In this document: one piece after another, positions 53,106 to 61,837 of the stretch
Position numbering within the stretch: the stretch's first letter is position 1
Layout: every line of letters begins with the position of its first letter
Assembly: GCA_046302135.1 (NCBI GenBank)
Contig: JBKCIQ010000176.1
Coordinates: 1-64,000, forward strand
Source of the DNA: AM-1111 sp046302135
Lineage (GTDB): Bacteria > Bacteroidota > Bacteroidia > B-17B0 > Aurantibacillaceae
DNA length: 64,000 nt
Direction of reading: 5' to 3'
Program-made: the position numbers and the translations under genes
The notes under the pieces: model-generated
What the model was told of the DNA's origin: nothing
The model's input: the letters and a program-made list of their open reading frames with translations, nothing else
Databases searched by the model: none

Positions 53106-54284
53106 ATGTCAAGCGCTTCATTAGGTTCGAATAAAAAGCTAAACGAGTTACTTTTTCTTGTAAATAAGGCAATAGTTCAAGATGTCTTAACTCAAGATCT
53201 TCTTGGGATATTTAGCGACTTTCTAAAGGATAATTTACAAATTAGTAAGGCCGCTTTGGTATCTTTTAACCAAGAGGAAAAAGTGCTTTTCAATTTTGGC
53301 GATATAGAAATAACTGAATCTGAATTATTAGACACGTTTCATCCTGAAAACATGAGCTGGGCTGAAAATGCAGGGCATAAAAAAAGCATTAAGGTTCCGT
53401 TATATTATGGCAACAAAGTTCTGGCGAATCTATTCTTAGTGGGGGCTCCTGAAGCATACGCGGAAAAGGAGAGTCTTGTTTTTCTTCAGACAACAGCATC
53501 ATTGATGATGACTGCTATTGAAAATAAAAAATGGTATCAAGAATTTAAACGCAAAACGGAGTTGAACAAAGAGTTAGAGCTTGCATTCAATGTGCAGAAA
53601 ATGTTGATTCCAAAGAACCTTCCAAATAATCATAAGATACAGGCGAGTGCATATTTTCTTCCTCAGCAACATTTAAGCGGAGACTACTACGATTTCGTAC
53701 AAATTAGTGATGATGAAATTTCATTCTGCATGGCAGACGTGACGGGAAAGGGAATTCCTGCCGCGCTTCTAATGAGTAATTTTCAGGCCAACTGGAGAAC
53801 ATTATTAGGATATTTTCCTAATATGATGGAACTTGTAAAAGAGCTGAATATAAGGGTAAATTCAGCCTCTATGGGCGAAAAGTTCATTACCTGTTTTATC
53901 GGAAAGTATAGTTTTTCCACTCGGATTTTAAGTTATGTAAACGCAGGTCATACCGCACCTGTTTTGTTTGGCGGAGATAACCCTTTATTGTTACAGGTTG
54001 GATGTAGTGGATTAGGAATGTTGGATGCGCTTACAGGTATAAGGCAAGGATACTTGACAATACCCAAGAATTCATTTTTATTATGTTACACAGATGGGTT
54101 GGTTGAACTTGAAAACGAGGATAGAAAACAATTTGGAGTTGAAAAGTTGATAGCGCTTATCAGAAGCATAAAACATGAGCCGACTGAAACGATAAACAAC
54201 ATTATATTAAGCGAATTAAAAAGACACAAGGGTGAGGCAAAGTTTAATGATGATGTAGCTCTGCTGAGTTTAAAATTCATTTAA
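53106..54284 (+). CDS. GAF-like plus SpoIIE/PP2C phosphatase
   Basis: The 392-residue soluble protein has an N-terminal GAF-like sensor domain (about 10-150, LNELLFLVNKAIVQDVLTQDLLGIFSDFL and later KVPLYYGNKVLANLFLVG), a short coiled-coil linker with the NVQKMLIPKNLP motif that precedes SpoIIE domains, and the phosphatase (about 190-392): HLSGDYYDFVQ, CMADVTGKGIPAALLMS, YVNAGHTAPVLF, CYTDGLVELEN and FNDDVALLSL. It is likely a cytoplasmic signal-responsive Ser/Thr phosphatase (RsbU-like). No anti-sigma partner is encoded nearby. Confidence 0.87.
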   Translation: MSSASLGSNKKLNELLFLVNKAIVQDVLTQDLLGIFSDFLKDNLQISKAALVSFNQEEKVLFNFGDIEITESELLDTFHPENMSWAENAGHKKSIKVPLYYGNKVLANLFLVGAPEAYAEKESLVFLQTTASLMMTAIENKKWYQEFKRKTELNKELELAFNVQKMLIPKNLPNNHKIQASAYFLPQQHLSGDYYDFVQISDDEISFCMADVTGKGIPAALLMSNFQANWRTLLGYFPNMMELVKELNIRVNSASMGEKFITCFIGKYSFSTRILSYVNAGHTAPVLFGGDNPLLLQVGCSGLGMLDALTGIRQGYLTIPKNSFLLCYTDGLVELENEDRKQFGVEKLIALIRSIKHEPTETINNIILSELKRHKGEAKFNDDVALLSLKFI

Positions 54285-54292
54285 GGCCTATC

Positions 54293-56599
54293 CTAAAATT
54301 CAGCCTTAATATAAAAATCCTCTGAAACGAGTTGCTCAAGCGTATATCTTTTGCCCTTATAAACAGCCGTAATCCAAGCATCTCTTTGTCCCTTAGAAAT
54401 AATTTTGCTTAAAAGAACGTTACAATCATCAAGTTTTTCAAATGCTCCCATTGTAAACCTTGTAATACCATCTTCCAGCTTGTTTTGCTCAGGTGTTCCA
54501 AATTCACTCAAGTGTTTCCACTTGTAATTTTCAGGCTTTCGGTATGCCGCAATTTGAACTTTGTATGTTATGTTGCCCGGTTTAATTTCTCTGATGAGTT
54601 CAAGCAGGCGCAAATAATTCGCTTTTAAACTTAGACTTTTTCCTTTCAGCTCTGAAAAGTCTTTGTTTATTTTTTCTCGTGAATCATTACTTACAATTTT
54701 TCCTGCGCTAAGCTTTAATATTTCGTTAAAACTTCGGGTTTGTTTGTTTCCTGAAAGCAATAGCGATCCTGAAGCCTCACCGTTGTTTGCTGTTATTTTA
54801 TAAGTTCTATTCAAGAATAAATTAATATCATTTATTTTTCCTGAAGAGTCACAGGAGTATTTTTTTGTTTCCATCGAATCTTGAATTAAAACTGTTGAAA
54901 ATCCAGCAGGTTTTCCATTTTCATAAATGACGCTCAGATTAAATTTGAATACATTTTCGAAAAATTTTGATGAGGTATCGGTAGAAGTTTTTTTAATCAA
55001 TTCAACTTTTTCAAGTTGTGTTTCTTGACCAAATCTTCTAAAGTTTTTTGTACTATCAAAATTTACAGATTGCCTTTTAATCATTTCATTATTTTGGAAG
55101 TATTCAATCTCATAAGTTGAGTCCATTGACATTAAAGCAATAAATTCACCTTTAGAATTAGGTTTGTATTGTCCAAAGATTTTTCCTCCGGATTTTACAA
55201 TTATTTTCAGCGAATCTTTGTTTTCGTTGTTTATAACAAAGCCGCCGCGCGCATAAATTCTGTCTTTCCTGTTTAATTCCTCCAGTGATACAACATAAAT
55301 ATCACTTTCACCTTTTGCAAGTGAGTCCTCGTGCGAAGACGAATAATATCCTCTTTTACCGTCATTAGAAACGAAATAAAACAAATCGTCTTCAGTGGTA
55401 TTTATCGGGTAAGGAAGAGAAAAAATTTCGCCAAACTCTTCTTTGTCATTCATTTCTGCGACCATAATATCAAAACCACCCATTGATTTATGTCCGTTGG
55501 AGCTGAAATAAAAATCTTTACCATTACTGTGAAGAAACGGGCTTTCTTCGTCATATTTTGTGTTAATCGAGGGTCCAAGGTTTACAGGCTTTGACCATTC
55601 GCCGTTTGGAAGTTTTCGACATTTATAAATATCACGGCCGCCATATCCTCCGGGTCTATCACTTATAAAAAACAAGAGTTCATTATCCGCTGAGATACAA
55701 GCACTGGGCTCCCAAAATTTCGAATTAATTTCTTTATTGAATTTTTTAAGTTCGCCCCATTCGTTTCCAATCTTGGTTGAGAAATAAAGATTGCCGTCTC
55801 CGTCGTCGTCTCGATAAACAATAAGTGTATTTCCATCATTGCTTAGACTAACTGATGCGTCATGCCCTTTGGAATTAATGTTTAGGCCAATTGACTTAGC
55901 CTTAGACCACTCTCCATTTTCAAGCTTGGTACTTACGAACACATCCTCAAAAAATTTACCGGATTCGGTTCGCAGCCCTTCCTCGGCCCCATAAGAATGT
56001 TCACCCTTGTAAGTAAAAATCAAAGTTTTTTCATTACCATCGCATATTGGGGAGTATTCCGAAAATTGAGAGTTAACACTGTCGCCTAGATTTTTTATGT
56101 TGATTTTTACAGGCAATGCCTCTTTTTCCTCTGCATACTCTACCATTTTTTCAAAATGTGACAATAATTCAAACTCTTCACCGGTTTTTTTATTGCTGAA
56201 AAAACTTTCGTATTGCTTGAACATTTTTTTTGATTCATCCAGCCTGTTCAAAGTGTGTAAAAGTTCCGCATAATAAAAATAGGCATAGTATGGAGCATGT
56301 TTAAAAAGCGGGTTGTCTTCTTTGTACTTTTTGCTTACATCATTTACAGCCTTTAATAAATACTTTTCACCCCAATGTTTTCTCCCAGGAATTTCCGAAT
56401 AGCAGAATCCTATCTTGAAATTGATATTTGCATTGGACGAGTCAATTTCGTAAGCCTTTAAAAAAGAGCCAAGAGCAGAAACGTAATTTTCACTAACAAG
56501 AAATGAGTTACCTTCTTTAAAATACTTTGAATAAAGTTTTTTCTGACCGGAGGCAAGAAATGCCGAAAAGTAAACAAGTATAAATAATAATTTTTTCAC
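54293..56599 (-). CDS. TPR/PD40 envelope protein ending in a SPOR-like domain
   Basis: The product has 768 residues: a signal peptide (MKKLLFILVYFSAFLASGQ), TPR helices (about 20-150), a PD40 beta-propeller (about 160-420: EYSPICDGNEKTLIFTYKG, WEPSACISADNELLFFISDRPGGYGGRDIYK, HKSMGGFDIM), a carboxypeptidase-regulatory-like domain, and a C-terminal SPOR-like domain (about 685-760, YKVQIAAYRKPENYKWKHL ... FTMGAFEKLDDCNVLLSKIISKGQRDAWI). It is a close paralogue of the next gene, from which the OmpA domain is missing. The start is GTG at 56599: it follows a -7 box at 56610-56617 and begins the signal peptide. Confidence 0.82.
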   Translation of the reverse strand: MKKLLFILVYFSAFLASGQKKLYSKYFKEGNSFLVSENYVSALGSFLKAYEIDSSNANINFKIGFCYSEIPGRKHWGEKYLLKAVNDVSKKYKEDNPLFKHAPYYAYFYYAELLHTLNRLDESKKMFKQYESFFSNKKTGEEFELLSHFEKMVEYAEEKEALPVKINIKNLGDSVNSQFSEYSPICDGNEKTLIFTYKGEHSYGAEEGLRTESGKFFEDVFVSTKLENGEWSKAKSIGLNINSKGHDASVSLSNDGNTLIVYRDDDGDGNLYFSTKIGNEWGELKKFNKEINSKFWEPSACISADNELLFFISDRPGGYGGRDIYKCRKLPNGEWSKPVNLGPSINTKYDEESPFLHSNGKDFYFSSNGHKSMGGFDIMVAEMNDKEEFGEIFSLPYPINTTEDDLFYFVSNDGKRGYYSSSHEDSLAKGESDIYVVSLEELNRKDRIYARGGFVINNENKDSLKIIVKSGGKIFGQYKPNSKGEFIALMSMDSTYEIEYFQNNEMIKRQSVNFDSTKNFRRFGQETQLEKVELIKKTSTDTSSKFFENVFKFNLSVIYENGKPAGFSTVLIQDSMETKKYSCDSSGKINDINLFLNRTYKITANNGEASGSLLLSGNKQTRSFNEILKLSAGKIVSNDSREKINKDFSELKGKSLSLKANYLRLLELIREIKPGNITYKVQIAAYRKPENYKWKHLSEFGTPEQNKLEDGITRFTMGAFEKLDDCNVLLSKIISKGQRDAWITAVYKGKRYTLEQLVSEDFYIKAEF

Positions 56600-56609
56600 T
56601 CTTAAAATA

Positions 56610-56617
56610 CAAATATA
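56610..56617 (-). promoter_or_regulatory. -7 promoter element of the SPOR-type envelope gene
   Basis: CAAATATA on the plus strand (minus TATATTTG) is a perfect TAnnTTTG box, 11 bp before the GTG start. It separates this gene transcriptionally from its upstream paralogue and rules out the TTG at 56632. Confidence 0.55.
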
Positions 56618-56666
56618 GCTATGGAAACGCAATATTCTATTATTGGCATAATAGGATTACGGGTAA

Positions 56667-58853
56667 TTACTTAATTAAGATAATGACGCTGATATTAACT
56701 CGCCTATTTCTTTGTCTTCCCGCGGCGGTCAAATTATCTACGGCAGGTTTGGTGTTTCCGAACCACTCCACAATAAATCTTTCTTTACTGATGCCTTTTT
56801 TTATGAGATATTTCATCACTGATTTCGCACGCTTTTCTGATAACTTCATGTTGTCTTCTGCCGTTCCCTCATTATCCGTGTGGCCCGAAAGTCGGATCTT
56901 CCAGTCTTTTTTATGAGTTTTTAAAATCACAGCAAGCTCATCAAGGTAACTAAAAGACGATGACAAAATTTCATCTTTCCCGGTTGTAAATTCTAAGTGA
57001 GAAAATGCTTCTTCAATTATATTTTTTTCCGTCTCTTTTATAAAAGGACACCCTTTGTTTTCCTTAGGCCCCGCGATATCTGGGCACTCATCTTCCTTGT
57101 CTTTTAGGCCATCTAAGTCGGAGTCCGGCCAAGGACAACCCTTATTTTCAATAGGCCCCGCAACTTCAGGGCATATATCTAAATTATCTTGAAGGCCATC
57201 CTTGTCGGTATCTTTGTTGTTCTCTGAGGTAAGTTTAATAGTTTTGACTTTTGATAAAAAAATCTCGTTGCCCGCATTAAAAACCGTATCAGGCGCAGAG
57301 TAATTGATATTCTCTTTATAAAGTGTGTCGTTTTTGTTGAAGTATGTTATTTGATAAAGTGAATCTAAAGGTAAAAAAGCAACAAACTCTCCTTTGTTAT
57401 TTGGAGCATATTTTCCGAATTCAGTCTTTTTTGTAGGGTCAGTTATCAATATGGATAATTCCGGAAAGTTTGACTTGCCTTCACTTAAATCGAAACCTCC
57501 TCTTACGTAATAACTGCCACCCCTACTGAATTCATCCATTGAAAAAACATAAATATCATTATCCCCTTTACTTATTGTGTCATAGTGCGAACTCGAATAA
57601 TATGCCCTCCTACCATCAGGCGAAACAAAATAAAACAAATCATCTCCTGTGGTGTTGATCGGGTATGGAAAATAAAAAATGTCTCCGAAATCTTCATTTT
57701 CTAAAAACTCACAGCGCATGATATCAAATCCGCCCATAGTTTTGTGACCATTTGAGCTGAAAAAAAAGTCCTTTCCATTCGCATGCATAAAAGGACTGTC
57801 TTCATCATATCTTGTGTTTATTTTTGGACCAAGATTGATAGGAAGAGACCATTTTCCGTTAGGAAGTTTTCTCGATTTGTATATGTCACGACCACCGTAT
57901 CCTCCCGGTCTGTCGCTTACAAAAAACAAGGTATTCATGTCAGGCGAGAGACACGCGCTGGGTTCCCAAAATTTTGAATTTATCTCAGGGCCAAACTTTT
58001 TTGGGGTATTCCAATTATCTCCGTTTCTTTCGCAATAATAAAGATTACCGTCTCCTTCATCGTCCCTGTAAATAATTAGAACGTTACCATCATAGGATAA
58101 GCTTACGGAAGCATCGTGTGAGTTGGTATTTATTTGAGTAACGGGACTTGCTTTTGACCATTTGCCGTTAGGCAGTCGGGTACTCATAAATATATCCTCA
58201 AAATATTTTCCGCTCTCCGTTTTTAGACCCTCTTTCGCGCCCATGCTTTTATTTCCGCGATAGGTAAAGATCAGAGTCTTTTCTGCACCGTCGCATACAG
58301 GCGCATATTCCGCATAAGGAGAATTGATGCTATCGCCTAGGTTTGAAATATAAATTTTATAGGGTTCCGCCTCTTTCACTTTTGCAATCTCAACCATTTC
58401 TTCAAAGTGCATTAACAATTCCAGATCATCTTTTTTCCTTTTTGGGTCAAGATAATTTTCGTATATCTTGAACATCTTTTTAGAATCCTCCAATTTGTCT
58501 TCATTGTGAAGTAGTTCAGCATAGTAAAAATAGGAGAAATAGGGCGCCTTTTTAAATCGTGGGTTTGATTCTTTGTATTTTAAGGAAACATCTCCTATTG
58601 CTTTTTTAAAATATTTTTCACCCATCTCTTTGTGGTGCGGCAACTCTGCATAACAACAGCCTATCTTAAAATTAATATTTGCGTTAGTCGAATCAATTTT
58701 ATATGCTTTCAGGAAACAGGTAAGCGCATCTTCATAATCTTCATTTTCCAGATAATCGTTGCCCTGCCTGAAAAATTTTACGTAATCCTTACTTTGAGAA
58801 AAAGAAAGCAAAGACAAAAAAATGAATACACTGAGAATTAAAACCCGACGCAT
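56667..58853 (-). CDS. PorE-like OmpA-family protein (TPR, PD40, regulatory domain, OmpA)
   Basis: The product has 728 residues. A signal peptide (1-19, ...LLSFSQ) is followed by TPR helices (about 20-155), a PD40 beta-propeller (about 165-430), a carboxypeptidase-like regulatory domain (about 450-540, YYVRGGFDLSEG), two thrombospondin type 3 calcium-binding repeats (about 553-610: DTDKDGLQDNLDICPEV, DSDLDGLKDKEDECPDI), and an OmpA C-terminal domain (about 620-728, RLSGHTDNEGTAEDNMKLSEKRAKSV, RQRNRRV). It should tether the outer membrane or the T9SS to peptidoglycan. The architecture is that of PorE, the T9SS peptidoglycan-binding component; orthology is inferred. Confidence 0.85.
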   Translation of the reverse strand: MRRVLILSVFIFLSLLSFSQSKDYVKFFRQGNDYLENEDYEDALTCFLKAYKIDSTNANINFKIGCCYAELPHHKEMGEKYFKKAIGDVSLKYKESNPRFKKAPYFSYFYYAELLHNEDKLEDSKKMFKIYENYLDPKRKKDDLELLMHFEEMVEIAKVKEAEPYKIYISNLGDSINSPYAEYAPVCDGAEKTLIFTYRGNKSMGAKEGLKTESGKYFEDIFMSTRLPNGKWSKASPVTQINTNSHDASVSLSYDGNVLIIYRDDEGDGNLYYCERNGDNWNTPKKFGPEINSKFWEPSACLSPDMNTLFFVSDRPGGYGGRDIYKSRKLPNGKWSLPINLGPKINTRYDEDSPFMHANGKDFFFSSNGHKTMGGFDIMRCEFLENEDFGDIFYFPYPINTTGDDLFYFVSPDGRRAYYSSSHYDTISKGDNDIYVFSMDEFSRGGSYYVRGGFDLSEGKSNFPELSILITDPTKKTEFGKYAPNNKGEFVAFLPLDSLYQITYFNKNDTLYKENINYSAPDTVFNAGNEIFLSKVKTIKLTSENNKDTDKDGLQDNLDICPEVAGPIENKGCPWPDSDLDGLKDKEDECPDIAGPKENKGCPFIKETEKNIIEEAFSHLEFTTGKDEILSSSFSYLDELAVILKTHKKDWKIRLSGHTDNEGTAEDNMKLSEKRAKSVMKYLIKKGISKERFIVEWFGNTKPAVDNLTAAGRQRNRRVNISVIILIK

Positions 58854-58915
58854 ACTAGTCTAAAGGTACTTAATAAATATCTAAGGCGCAATAGTTGTAT
58901 TACTATTAATTTTCT

Positions 58916-59539
58916 TCATTTTTTTCTTAATCGTATCAAAATCGGAAGTGTTGTAAAAATTAACATTACAGTAATTATTTTACCAAGATGTTTTTCTGTT
59001 TCCGGATATTTTTCACCTAAAAAGTAACCTGCACCACAAATTGAACCCATCCAAGCTATAGCTCCCACAACGTTTAAAAAAGCGAATTTTTTTAAGGGCA
59101 ATTTTATAGCTCCCGCCAAAATGGGCGCAAATGTTCTAATAATGGGAAAAAATCTTCCTATAATAAGAGCCTTGCTCCCATGTTTATCATAAAAATCTTT
59201 TGTGGAGATAAGATAGCGCTTCTTAAAAATCAGGTTATCATCTTTAGTGAATAGTTTTTCTCCGCTTTTTAAGCCGAAAAAATATCCGAAAAAGTTGCCA
59301 ACAACTGCCGCTGTGGTCATGTATAGAAATAAAAGAAAAAATGGTGTATGGCTTAAATATTGTGGTTTAACCGAACAGAAAAGCCCTGAGATAAAAACCA
59401 ATGAATCACCCGGCAGAAAAAAACCAATCAACAGTCCTGTTTCTGCAAATATCACAATAAGCAAAAGCGCGAGCCCACCGTACTGCAATATGCTTTCTGG
59501 GTCTGTAAGTTTTTTTATAAATTCCCAGAGCTCTTGCAT
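58916..59539 (-). CDS. DedA-family membrane protein
   Basis: The 207-residue product has several hydrophobic segments and the DedA/VTT signature: YGGLALLLIVIFAETGLLIGFFLPGDSLVFISGLF (about 20-54), then FGYFFGLKSGEKLF and KHGSKALIIGRFFPIIRTFAPILAGAIKLPLKKFAFLNVVGAIAWM with the functional Arg residues. It is an inner membrane lipid scramblase or proton-linked flippase, likely for undecaprenyl phosphate recycling. It starts 13 bp past the xth stop and is probably transcribed with it. Confidence 0.9.
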   Translation of the reverse strand: MQELWEFIKKLTDPESILQYGGLALLLIVIFAETGLLIGFFLPGDSLVFISGLFCSVKPQYLSHTPFFLLFLYMTTAAVVGNFFGYFFGLKSGEKLFTKDDNLIFKKRYLISTKDFYDKHGSKALIIGRFFPIIRTFAPILAGAIKLPLKKFAFLNVVGAIAWMGSICGAGYFLGEKYPETEKHLGKIITVMLIFTTLPILIRLRKK

Positions 59540-59552
59540 GCAATTAAAGAAT

Positions 59553-60317
59553 TTAAACTTTTAGCTCCAACATTACAGGGCAATGGTCAGAGTGTTTTAT
59601 ATCAGGTAATATCTTTGCAGTAACAAGATCAGGCTTTAGGTTTTCGGTAGCCATGTTATAGTCAATTCTCCAGCCAAGATTTTTTGCGCGTGAATTGGCA
59701 CGGTAACTCCACCAACTGTAGTGATGAGGGTCTGGATTAAAATGTCTGAAAGTGTCTATATATCCGCCTGATAAAAAGTTTTCCATCCACTCGCGTTCTT
59801 CCGGTTTAAAACCACTGGTGTTTGCATTACTTACAGGGTTGTGTATGTCTATCGGTTTATGACAGATGTTGTAATCCCCGGAAAGTACAAGATATGGTCG
59901 TTTTTTTTTCAATTCTTTAGCATAGCGCTGAAAATCTTCCAGCCACTCCATTTTAAAAGCTTGCCTTTCATCTCCGCTACTTCCACTTGGGTGATATACA
60001 CTAACAACCGATAACCTCCCGAAATCTGCGCGAATGACTCTCCCTTCATCATCATATTTAGCAATTCCACATCCATGCTCCACATGATCAGGTTTCTGCT
60101 TTGAAAAAATTGCCACACCGCTATACCCTTTTTTTTGTGCAGGGTACCAATTGTGATGATAGCCCATTTCTTCAAGCTCTAAAAATCCAACTTGGTCGGG
60201 ACTTGCCTTTATTTCCTGAAGACAGAGTACGTCGGGGCTTTCTGTTCTCATCCAATCTAAAAGCCCCTTGCTTATGGCAGAGCGAATACCATTTACATTA
60301 TAGGTAATAATTCTCAT
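59553..60317 (-). CDS. xth: Exodeoxyribonuclease III
   Basis: The 254-residue protein belongs to the EEP nuclease superfamily. MRIITYNVNGIRSA carries Asn7, LQEIKA the metal-binding Glu (about 34), LSGDYNICHKPIDIHNP the Asp and Asn of the GDxN motif, LGWRIDYNM the AP-endonuclease signature, and SDHCPVM the catalytic His. It cleaves abasic sites and 3' blocks in DNA repair. It is first in a two-gene unit with DedA. A -7 box lies only 4 bp before the ATG, suggesting a leaderless mRNA. Confidence 0.93.
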   Translation of the reverse strand: MRIITYNVNGIRSAISKGLLDWMRTESPDVLCLQEIKASPDQVGFLELEEMGYHHNWYPAQKKGYSGVAIFSKQKPDHVEHGCGIAKYDDEGRVIRADFGRLSVVSVYHPSGSSGDERQAFKMEWLEDFQRYAKELKKKRPYLVLSGDYNICHKPIDIHNPVSNANTSGFKPEEREWMENFLSGGYIDTFRHFNPDPHHYSWWSYRANSRAKNLGWRIDYNMATENLKPDLVTAKILPDIKHSDHCPVMLELKV

Positions 60318-60321
60318 TCTA

Positions 60322-60329
60322 CAAATGTA
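60322..60329 (-). promoter_or_regulatory. -7 promoter element of xth, leaderless spacing
   Basis: The plus strand CAAATGTA is TACATTTG on the minus strand, a perfect TAnnTTTG box. Only 4 bases separate it from the xth ATG at 60317. Confidence 0.55.
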
Positions 60330-60389
60330 AACACTTGAAGGGTATGTTTAAACTTCATTATAGTTCAATCGAAATAACTTTTATTATTT

Positions 60390-60397
60390 TAACTTTG
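60390..60397 (+). promoter_or_regulatory. -7 promoter element of tyrS (TAACTTTG)
   Basis: This perfect TAnnTTTG box ends 20 bp before the tyrS ATG at 60418, giving a short leader. Confidence 0.55.
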
Positions 60398-60417
60398 TTT
60401 CATTATCAAATTTTAAG

Positions 60418-61731
60418 ATGAAACCTTTAAAATCATTTGTAGAGGAACTAAAATGGAGAACTATGTTACATGATCTCAGTCCGGGAACAGAGGATCTGCT
60501 GAATCGCGAGATAGTTAAAGGTTATATTGGGTTTGATCCGACCGCAGACTCGTTGGGTATTGGAAACATGGTTCAGATTATGACCCTGGTTCATTTTCAG
60601 AGGTGCGGACACAAACCAATAGCGCTTGTAGGTGGGGCAACCGGTATGGTTGGAGACCCAAGCGGAAAAAGTTCAGAGCGAAATTTACTGGATGAAGAAA
60701 CCTTGAGGTACAATTTGTCTTGTCAAAAGCGACAACTGGAAAAATTTTTAGATTTTAACTGCGGAGAGAACAGCGCTGAAATTGTCAACAATTATGATTG
60801 GTTCAGCGAAATGACGTTTCTAGAATTTCTTCGCGAAGTAGGTAAGCATATTACTGTTAACTACATGAAGGCTAAGGATTCTGTAAAAAACAGAATTGAG
60901 CGATCAGGAGAAGGTGGAGAAATTGAGGGAATGTCATTCACTGAATTCACATACCAGCTCGTTCAGGGCTACGATTTTTTTTGGTTGTGGAAGAATAGGG
61001 GGGTTAAACTTCAAATGGGTGGAAGCGATCAATACGGAAACATTACTACAGGTATTGAACTTATTAGAAGGAAAGCACAAGGGGAAGCTTTCACTGTTGT
61101 AACCCCGCTCATTAAAAAAGCAGATGGCAGCAAATTCGGAAAAACAGAAGGTGGTAATATCTGGCTTGACCCCAATAAAACTTCTCCTTACAAGTTTTAT
61201 CAGTTTTGGCTAAATGCTTCAGATGAAGATGTAAAAAACTATTTCAGAATTTTCTCATTAAAGGGACAAGAGGAGATTTTAGCTTTGGAAAACGAACATG
61301 CGAGGGCCCCACATTTAAGGATATTGCAGAAGGAGCTAGGTAAAGAAATGACCATTCGTGTTCATTCGGAAAATGATTACAATTTGGCATTAGAGGCCAC
61401 CGAAATATTATTCGGAAAAGGCACAAAAGAGGCCTTAAGCCGTCTTTCTGACGAAATGATTCTTAACGTTTTTGAAGGTGTTCCAAGATTCAACATACCA
61501 TCTGAGGAACTCAGCTCAGGCATTCCGATTATTACTTTACTAGCAGAAAAAACAAACATCCTGCCATCAAAATCTGAGGCAAAAAAAATGGTTCTCGCCG
61601 GCGCTGTTTCAATAAATAAAGAAAAAATTGTTTCTGCTGATTTTTTGATCAATGAAATACAGCTCTTAAACGGAAAATATCTTTTGGCACAAAAAGGTAA
61701 AAAGGATTATTTCCTTATCGTTAAGTCATAA
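60418..61731 (+). CDS. tyrS: Tyrosyl-tRNA synthetase
   Basis: The product has 437 residues and is a class I synthetase with a Rossmann core, helical anticodon-binding part and C-terminal S4 RNA-binding domain (about 375-435). Diagnostic parts are YIGFDPTADS (about 38-47), GGATGMVGDPSGKS (about 76-89), the tyrosine-binding QMGGSDQYGN and the KMSKS-type loop KFGKTEGG. The HIGH motif is changed: after DSL the sequence is GIGN, so the first His is Gly and the last is Asn. Length is normal. Confidence 0.93.
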   Translation: MKPLKSFVEELKWRTMLHDLSPGTEDLLNREIVKGYIGFDPTADSLGIGNMVQIMTLVHFQRCGHKPIALVGGATGMVGDPSGKSSERNLLDEETLRYNLSCQKRQLEKFLDFNCGENSAEIVNNYDWFSEMTFLEFLREVGKHITVNYMKAKDSVKNRIERSGEGGEIEGMSFTEFTYQLVQGYDFFWLWKNRGVKLQMGGSDQYGNITTGIELIRRKAQGEAFTVVTPLIKKADGSKFGKTEGGNIWLDPNKTSPYKFYQFWLNASDEDVKNYFRIFSLKGQEEILALENEHARAPHLRILQKELGKEMTIRVHSENDYNLALEATEILFGKGTKEALSRLSDEMILNVFEGVPRFNIPSEELSSGIPIITLLAEKTNILPSKSEAKKMVLAGAVSINKEKIVSADFLINEIQLLNGKYLLAQKGKKDYFLIVKS

Positions 61732-61837
61732 TGGCACAAAAAGGATGTAGGACTGATTATTGACATCAGTTTTATGGCTGATAAGCCCTTTAATTTGCGT
61801 ATCTTAGCGCCTATTTTAAAATTGAATAATTAAAAAT

